NCBI GenBank assembly: GCA_018058135.1
Contig: JAGPCK010000006.1
Coordinates: forward strand, 35,939 to 82,128
Source: Bacteroidia bacterium
GTDB lineage: Bacteria; Bacteroidota; Bacteroidia; UKL13-3
Length of the DNA stretch: 46,190 nucleotides
Direction of reading: 5' to 3'
A program made the translations under genes and the position numbers. The notes beneath the pieces are model-generated. The model was not told where the DNA came from and did not search any database. It was given only the letters and a program-made list of their open reading frames with translations. Positions 41,327-46,190 of this stretch are shown piece after piece; positions within the stretch are counted from its first letter, which is position 1, and every line of letters begins with the position of its first letter.

Positions 41327-44047
41327 CTAAAACAGTTTTGATTGATCCTTTTTACTGGGTTTTTTAAAGTTTTTCAATCCGCTTTTATCAGCCTTTTCCA
41401 CTGCTTCGGGGTTGGTTACCGTTACCTCTATCAATGGTTTTATTTCCTTTTTCTCTTTGCTCAACGGTACATCCATTAATGGAATAGTGGTAGCTGTAGG
41501 TGGTGCTATGCGTGTTTCATCCTCCTCCATATTGTCTTCAGTATTCAATAAGGTAACACTGAACAAATCTTTATCAGCCAGCTTATTACCAATTGACTTC
41601 CACCCTTTCACTTCAATGAACTCATGCAACTTAATATCCTGCACTTTGGCGTCAGCCTTTTTCTTACCAATGAGTACTTTTACCAAAGGTTCTTTGTAGG
41701 TAGTGGCGAAAATGAGCTTACATCCTCTTTCCTCTCCAATAAAGATAAATTTCTTGTTGAGTGTGGTAGTTTCAATCATGAAACGCTTTACATAGTGTAC
41801 TTTACCATCAGTATGTACCGCTGAAATTGGTCGTGAAGGTTTAAATTTCTCCAGCAGGTAAATCTCATTGGGTTCATAACGGTTGGTGAGGTCAAAGTTG
41901 GTGAGCTCATAGGAACCGTCTCTGTAAATCACCAGAATAGCATCGTCTCCGTCAAAAGTTCCCAGGAAGATGCCCCGCTCATCTGTGTTGAGCCTGCCGG
42001 TAATTTCATCGTACCATATCTTGCGGCCACCCAACGTAGAGCTTCCTTTTTCTTTCAGCTTAACCGTTTTTACCAGGTACTTGCACAACAAATTGCCCTG
42101 CACACTGCGGCTCTTAATGGCCAGTGCCCCAAAGTCGAAGTCAAATACCTGTTTACGGGCCTTACTGCTGGGGTGCAAAGTAACCGTAACAATCTCTGAT
42201 TCAGAATTCTGGTTGGCAGTAAAGTAGACTATTTTGCTGTTTTTGTTGCCTTGAGTAAGGTCGTATTCCTTATCGCGGGTTACACCCAGCACATTAAATC
42301 GTTTGGCAAAGCAGTAACGGGTTTTACCATCATCGTAAATCACGTTGTAGGCCATGCGTTCATCGCTTTTATGGAACACTCCCGCGTGAATAATGTCTTT
42401 ACCTACAAAGGTTTTCTCGGCCACCTTAGTTACCATGTATTTACCGTCTCTGCGGAAGATGATAATATCGTCCAGGTCAGAGCAATCACAAAGGAACTCG
42501 TCTTTCTTCAAGGTGGTGCCTATAAAACCTTCTGCACGGTTTACGTACAACTTAACGTTGGCAGCAGCTACCTGCTTGGCCTGTATAGCGTCAAACGTAC
42601 GAATTTCTGTATGGCGCTCGCGGCCTTTACCGTATTTCTTAATCAGGTTTTCAAAGTAGGCAATGGTATAATCGGTAAGGTACTCAATGTTGTAGTGTAC
42701 CTCTTCCATTTCCTTCTCCACCCCTTTGATGTGTTCATCGGCCTTAAAAGCATCAAACTTAGAAATGCGTTTAATCTTGATTTCAGTGAGCCCGATTACA
42801 TCATCGCGGGTAATTTCCCTGCGGAATAGCTTCTTATATGGTTTCAGCCCTTTGTCAATGGTTTCCAAAACAGCTTCCCAGGTTTCACATTCTTCAATAT
42901 CGCGGTAAATACGCTTCTCAATAAAGAGCTTCTCCAATGAGCTGAAATGCCATTCTTCTTCCAGTTCATTTAACCGAATAAGCAACTCCCGTTTAAGCAA
43001 CTGACGCGTTTGTTCAGTATTGATTTTAAGAATTTCACTTACCCCGATAAAGTGTGGTTTATCGCTGATAATCAAACAAGCATTGGGCGAAATGGATACC
43101 TCACAATCCGTAAAGGCATACAGGGCATCGATGGTAATATCAGGTGAAACACCGGGAGCCAATTGAATTTGAATCTCCACGTGCTTGGCGGTATTGTCCA
43201 CCACCTTTTTGATTTTTATTTTACCACTATCGTTGGCTTTGATAATGGAATCAATCAACTGAGTGGTAGTTGTTCCGTAAGGAATATCTTTAATCAACAG
43301 GGTCTTTTTGTCGAACTCTTCAATTTTGGCCCTCACCCGCACTTTACCACCACGCAAACCATCGTTGTAGTTGCTCACGTCAATCATACCTCCCATCATA
43401 AAATCGGGGTACAGACGTATTTTTTTCTCTTTCAGAATATCAATGGAAGCCTTACACAACTCAATAAAGTTGTGGGGCAAAATTTTAGTAGCCAAACCCA
43501 CCGCAATACCCTCTACTCCCTGAGCTAACAGCAATGGGAACTTCATGGGCAGATTTACCGGTTCGCGTTTACGGCCATCGTAAGAAGTTTGCCAAACGGT
43601 AGTTTGTGGGTTAAAAGCCACCTCCAAGGCGAACTTAGACAAACGGGCCTCAATGTAACGGGGTGCAGCGGCTGAGTCACCAGTGCGTACATCGCCCCAG
43701 TTTCCCTGCGTTTCAATCAACAGTTCTTTTTGCCCCAGGTTAACCATGGCCTCACCAATAGCGGCATCACCGTGCGGGTGGTACTGCATGGTTTGACCGA
43801 TAACGTTGGCCACCTTGTTAAAACGGCCGTCATCAATCTCGCGCATGGCATGCAAAATTCTGCGCTGTACCGGCTTTAAACCATCTTCAATGGCGGGCAC
43901 GGCTCGTTCCAGAATTACATACGATGCATAATCCAGAAACCAATCCTGATACATGCCTGAAACCGACTTCACATCGTGCAGATGGCTGTCGTTATCATGT
44001 GTTTCTGATCCGTTGTCGTTAGGAATGTTGTCTAACTCGTCACTCAT
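41327..44047 (-). CDS. parC: DNA topoisomerase IV subunit A
   Basis: The 906-residue protein has the type IIA breakage domain with catalytic Tyr131 (APRYIEARL), YVILERAVPAIEDGLKPVQRRIL, and the quinolone pocket QYHPHGDAAIGEAM. Where E. coli ParC has Ser80 and Glu84 this protein has Ala95 and Glu99. The C-terminal domain lacks a GyrA box, which marks it as ParC rather than GyrA, and is long with a Lys-rich tail (LKNFKKPSKKDQSKLF). With ParE it unlinks daughter chromosomes. ParE is not adjacent here. It is the first gene of the operon with the hydrolase and the RhlE-type helicase. Confidence 0.94.
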   Translation of the reverse strand: MSDELDNIPNDNGSETHDNDSHLHDVKSVSGMYQDWFLDYASYVILERAVPAIEDGLKPVQRRILHAMREIDDGRFNKVANVIGQTMQYHPHGDAAIGEAMVNLGQKELLIETQGNWGDVRTGDSAAAPRYIEARLSKFALEVAFNPQTTVWQTSYDGRKREPVNLPMKFPLLLAQGVEGIAVGLATKILPHNFIELCKASIDILKEKKIRLYPDFMMGGMIDVSNYNDGLRGGKVRVRAKIEEFDKKTLLIKDIPYGTTTTQLIDSIIKANDSGKIKIKKVVDNTAKHVEIQIQLAPGVSPDITIDALYAFTDCEVSISPNACLIISDKPHFIGVSEILKINTEQTRQLLKRELLIRLNELEEEWHFSSLEKLFIEKRIYRDIEECETWEAVLETIDKGLKPYKKLFRREITRDDVIGLTEIKIKRISKFDAFKADEHIKGVEKEMEEVHYNIEYLTDYTIAYFENLIKKYGKGRERHTEIRTFDAIQAKQVAAANVKLYVNRAEGFIGTTLKKDEFLCDCSDLDDIIIFRRDGKYMVTKVAEKTFVGKDIIHAGVFHKSDERMAYNVIYDDGKTRYCFAKRFNVLGVTRDKEYDLTQGNKNSKIVYFTANQNSESEIVTVTLHPSSKARKQVFDFDFGALAIKSRSVQGNLLCKYLVKTVKLKEKGSSTLGGRKIWYDEITGRLNTDERGIFLGTFDGDDAILVIYRDGSYELTNFDLTNRYEPNEIYLLEKFKPSRPISAVHTDGKVHYVKRFMIETTTLNKKFIFIGEERGCKLIFATTYKEPLVKVLIGKKKADAKVQDIKLHEFIEVKGWKSIGNKLADKDLFSVTLLNTEDNMEEDETRIAPPTATTIPLMDVPLSKEKKEIKPLIEVTVTNPEAVEKADKSGLKNFKKPSKKDQSKLF

Positions 44048-44070
44048 AAAATAGGGCTCCTCTAACTTTG

Positions 44071-44078
44071 CGAAAGTA
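44071..44078 (-). promoter_or_regulatory. Probable -7 box of parC
   Basis: The minus strand reads TACTTTCG, one mismatch from TAnnTTTG, 23 bases upstream of the ATG at 44047. The rest of the 256-base spacer to the lipoprotein gene shows no other feature. Confidence 0.4.
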
Positions 44079-44303
44079 CAGTTTAACCCTTGCTGAGCCT
44101 AAAAACCGACCTAAAACTTATGTACAAAAAGGTGTGCAGAAGTTTCTTTACATCCATTTTTAATATTGAATGTAAAAATCACCAGTCAGTTGTAGCAATT
44201 GACAGCACTTTCAACAATTTCTTGTGCGCGTGTGTCAAAAGTATACAGCAGTAGCAATGCTGCACAAAGAAGTTTGGTTCAGGTTTTAGTAATAAAATTA
44301 ATA

Positions 44304-44852
44304 TTATTGGTAAAAAAGATCAAAGCGACCTTGTTCAACAGATACTTCTTTGTCGCTTTGGATTGCTCTTGCCTTAAAGGCAAATGTACCTGAGATAATA
44401 TGATTTATACTGTCTAAGCGAGTTATGGTAATTGCAGCGCGTCTTTCTAGTGGATTTTGGAACAAGATAGATGAATAGAATCTATCTTCTCCTCCTGTTA
44501 TAACTGTAAATTGATCTTCCCCTAAAACGGGGTCAATCAAAAAAGTGCCTTCCGCATGTATTTTGTTTGTTCTTATCGTTATAGATTGGTTAACATCGAA
44601 TGTATTGAATTGAGTTGAGTAGTTAATAAATAAATCTCCATTGTAATAATACCACTGTGTCTGATGATACCCCTCACTATTTTGTGGGAATGCTTTTCCA
44701 TTAATAAGGCAACCAAATGTGTTGTAGCCTTTTTTGGTATAGGGTGGCAGCTTGGCTAATTCTTTTGCATAACTGTCATCATCTTTTTTGCATTGTATGC
44801 CAAGGCAAATTATTGCGGCAAGCAGGAGTAAAAGCGTGTAATTGTTTTTCAT
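44304..44852 (-). CDS. Surface-type lipoprotein, dispersed member of the tandem family
   Basis: The 182-residue protein starts at ATG 44852 with a lipoprotein signal (LLLLLAAIICLGIQC). The mature start CKKDDDS fits the surface-export pattern C-x-K-(D/E)2 exactly. NTFGCLINGKAFPQ, HAEGTFLIDP, ITRLDSINHIISGTFAF and a C-terminal GRFDLFYQ show that it belongs to the same family as the array at 1-2273, closest to copy 4. It lies alone between parC and arginase on the minus strand. Its simple ATG start supports the short signal-peptide starts chosen for the array members. Function unknown. Confidence 0.85.
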   Translation of the reverse strand: MKNNYTLLLLLAAIICLGIQCKKDDDSYAKELAKLPPYTKKGYNTFGCLINGKAFPQNSEGYHQTQWYYYNGDLFINYSTQFNTFDVNQSITIRTNKIHAEGTFLIDPVLGEDQFTVITGGEDRFYSSILFQNPLERRAAITITRLDSINHIISGTFAFKARAIQSDKEVSVEQGRFDLFYQ

Positions 44853-44903
44853 GAGCCAAAGGTTTTAGTTATTCGAGTAAAGCGAAGTAACCTTTTAAAA
44901 TTA

Positions 44904-45848
44904 TCAATAAATCGCCTGCCGTATAATCTCCAGCACTGATTCAGCCATCATGTTCTCGCGGTCGAGCAACGGGTTAATTTCTGTTACCTCAAAGGCAATG
45001 GTTTTTTCCCAATTGAACAGGAATTTCCATATGTACATGGCATCATCCACACTTAAACCGCCCGGTACCGGAGTGCCTGTACCTTTAGATACATTGATGT
45101 CAAGCGAATCAGCATCAAAGCTTACATACACGTAATCGTGGTCTTTGAAATAACGCATGGTTTCTTCCACCACATTGGCTATGCCCAGTTCTTTGCGCTT
45201 GGGTGGCGAGAAGTGTTTAATACCCATGCGTTGCATCACGTTCCACTCCTGCTGTTCCAAATCGCGAATGTCAATAAACACTAAATCCTGGGGCATTATT
45301 TTGGGGCATATGCCCTTGCTGCCTGCATGTTTTAACTTTTCCCAGGCATCAATTTCAAATTGTGATGGGTTGTTTACCCTGTCTTCCTGGTTATCTATAC
45401 CCAAAGCTGTGGCTAAAGGCATACCGTGCAAATTGCCAGATGGTGTGGTGTACGGAGTATGCAAATCAGCATGGGCATCAATCCAGATGACTCCTATTTT
45501 TTTATTGGGATAAGCATTGCGTATACCTGCGATGGTGCCACCGGCACTGGAGTGATCACCCGAAAGAATAAACGGATGATGGCCCTCCAGCAATACTTTC
45601 TCTACAGTACCGGCTACGTTCTCGTAGATTCTGGCAATAGTAGTGATGTGTTTGGCATAACTAAACATTAGCTTGCCGGTTAAAAACTGATTATACACTT
45701 CCACATCAACAGATGGCAATTGCCACAAATCACTGCTGGCTTGTGTTACGTCTGCAATCAGAAGTGCATCGGGCCCCAAACTCGCTCCTCGCGTACCTGC
45801 TCCTAACTCAGATTTTATCTTGACAATTTTTAACTTATCTACTTTCAT
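44904..45848 (-). CDS. rocF: Arginase family protein, probably arginase
   Basis: The 314-residue protein shows the ureohydrolase metal motifs: SGDHSSAGG, WIDAHADLHTP, SFDADSLD and the typical GTGTPVPGGLS, plus EVTEINPLLDRENMMAE. Together these bind the two manganese ions that hydrolyse the guanidinium group. GTGTPVPGGL and the closing E-x-NP-x-LD favour arginase (arginine to ornithine and urea) over agmatinase, although the divergent neighbour is arginine decarboxylase and agmatinase would also make sense there. An exact -7 box lies upstream of the ATG. Confidence 0.85.
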   Translation of the reverse strand: MKVDKLKIVKIKSELGAGTRGASLGPDALLIADVTQASSDLWQLPSVDVEVYNQFLTGKLMFSYAKHITTIARIYENVAGTVEKVLLEGHHPFILSGDHSSAGGTIAGIRNAYPNKKIGVIWIDAHADLHTPYTTPSGNLHGMPLATALGIDNQEDRVNNPSQFEIDAWEKLKHAGSKGICPKIMPQDLVFIDIRDLEQQEWNVMQRMGIKHFSPPKRKELGIANVVEETMRYFKDHDYVYVSFDADSLDINVSKGTGTPVPGGLSVDDAMYIWKFLFNWEKTIAFEVTEINPLLDRENMMAESVLEIIRQAIY

Positions 45849-45875
45849 GAGAATGTTTTAATCTTTAGAATTGTG

Positions 45876-45883
45876 CAAAGATA
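45876..45883 (-). promoter_or_regulatory. -7 promoter box of the arginase gene
   Basis: The minus strand reads TATCTTTG, an exact TAnnTTTG match, 27 bases upstream of the ATG at 45848. It lies within the 61-base spacer shared with the divergent decarboxylase gene. Confidence 0.5.
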
Positions 45884-45909
45884 AGGGGATTCCTTGAATC
45901 GTATTTAAC

Positions 45910-46190
45910 ATGCTGAAAAACAAATACATTGACCTCATTGAGCAAACATTCTACTTTCCCCGCCACGGATTTGAAGTAGATAAAGAAAGCGGAGTCCTCA
46001 GTTTTCAGGGTATCAACTTAGTGGAACTGATAGAGACTTACGGTACTCCGTTAAAGTTCACTTACCTGCCCAAAATTGACAGCCAGATTGCCAAAGCGCG
46101 CGATTGTTTCAGCAAAGCCATTCAAAAACATGAATACAAAGGTTCATACAAATACTTGTATTGCACCAAAAGTTCGCACTTCTCTTTTAT
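45910..46190 (+). CDS. speA: Arginine decarboxylase, 5' part (cut by window end)
   Basis: From ATG 45910 the frame is open to the window end (93 codons). It encodes KYIDLIEQTFYFPRHGFEV, then LVELIETYGTPLKFTYLPKI and YKYLYCTKSSHFSF. The YGTPLKFTYLP and YCTKSSHF runs match the N-terminus of the PLP-dependent biosynthetic arginine decarboxylase of Bacteroidota, where the conserved lysine of the CTKSSHF run would be the PLP-binding residue. The enzyme makes agmatine, the first step of polyamine synthesis. It is divergent from arginase with 61 bases between starts. The assignment rests on the first tenth to fifth of the protein only. Confidence 0.78.
   Translation, partial: MLKNKYIDLIEQTFYFPRHGFEVDKESGVLSFQGINLVELIETYGTPLKFTYLPKIDSQIAKARDCFSKAIQKHEYKGSYKYLYCTKSSHFSF

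Noticed and set aside
44150-44190. Partial inverted repeat TTTACAT...ATGTAAA upstream of parC
   Set aside because: The arms are only 7 bp, AT-rich and far apart, which is not convincing as a terminator or operator.

Overview
The window reads as a chromosomal segment of a Bacteroidota bacterium. Support comes from a TonB-dependent receptor with an N-terminal carboxypeptidase-regulatory-like domain, two proteins ending in type 9 secretion (T9SS) sorting domains, lipoproteins with an acidic stretch right after the lipidated cysteine, several TAnnTTTG -7 promoter boxes of the Bacteroidota type, and mostly weak Shine-Dalgarno signals. Genus cannot be set from the sequence alone. No rRNA, tRNA or CRISPR array was recognised.

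Layout. 1-2273: four tandem paralogous surface-type lipoproteins (first one cut by the window edge); a fifth relative lies at 44304-44852. 2342-7707 (minus): probable copper or heavy-metal handling cluster with two HYC_CC_PP-type secreted Cys/His proteins, a T9SS-exported thioredoxin-fold protein, a di-heme MauG/cytochrome c peroxidase, a secreted HMA protein and an outer-membrane receptor. 7793-9464: SlyD-type isomerase, CBS-domain protein and an unknown protein. 9482-14465: overlapping operon of an LptF/LptG permease, two glycosyltransferases and RibBA. 14476-23822: histidine kinase plus receiver protein, class A penicillin-binding protein, sterol desaturase-type hydroxylase, gyrA and a TPR protein.

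23874-26723 is a complete IS1595-family transposon, bounded by 13-bp perfect terminal inverted repeats and an 8-bp target duplication, carrying about four passenger genes of unknown function. A T9SS arylsulfotransferase follows. 28556-33470 is a defence-like island: a type IV (AbiE-like) toxin-antitoxin pair, a small remnant that may be a YhcG/DUF1016 nuclease start preceded by two perfect palindromes, and a tightly coupled three-gene cassette led by a DUF4209 protein with a HEPN-like RNxxxHG motif. That cassette is my best candidate for an undescribed system.

33681-39347: helicase hrpB, then an AT-rich secreted protein of unknown function, then a second, decayed and 90 percent identical copy of the last 154 bases of hrpB, then a DUF4143-type ATPase whose promoter is covered by two palindromes. 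39360-44047 (minus): topoisomerase IV subunit A, an alpha/beta hydrolase and an RhlE-type helicase. The window closes with arginase divergent from the 5' part of arginine decarboxylase, two enzymes that compete for arginine.
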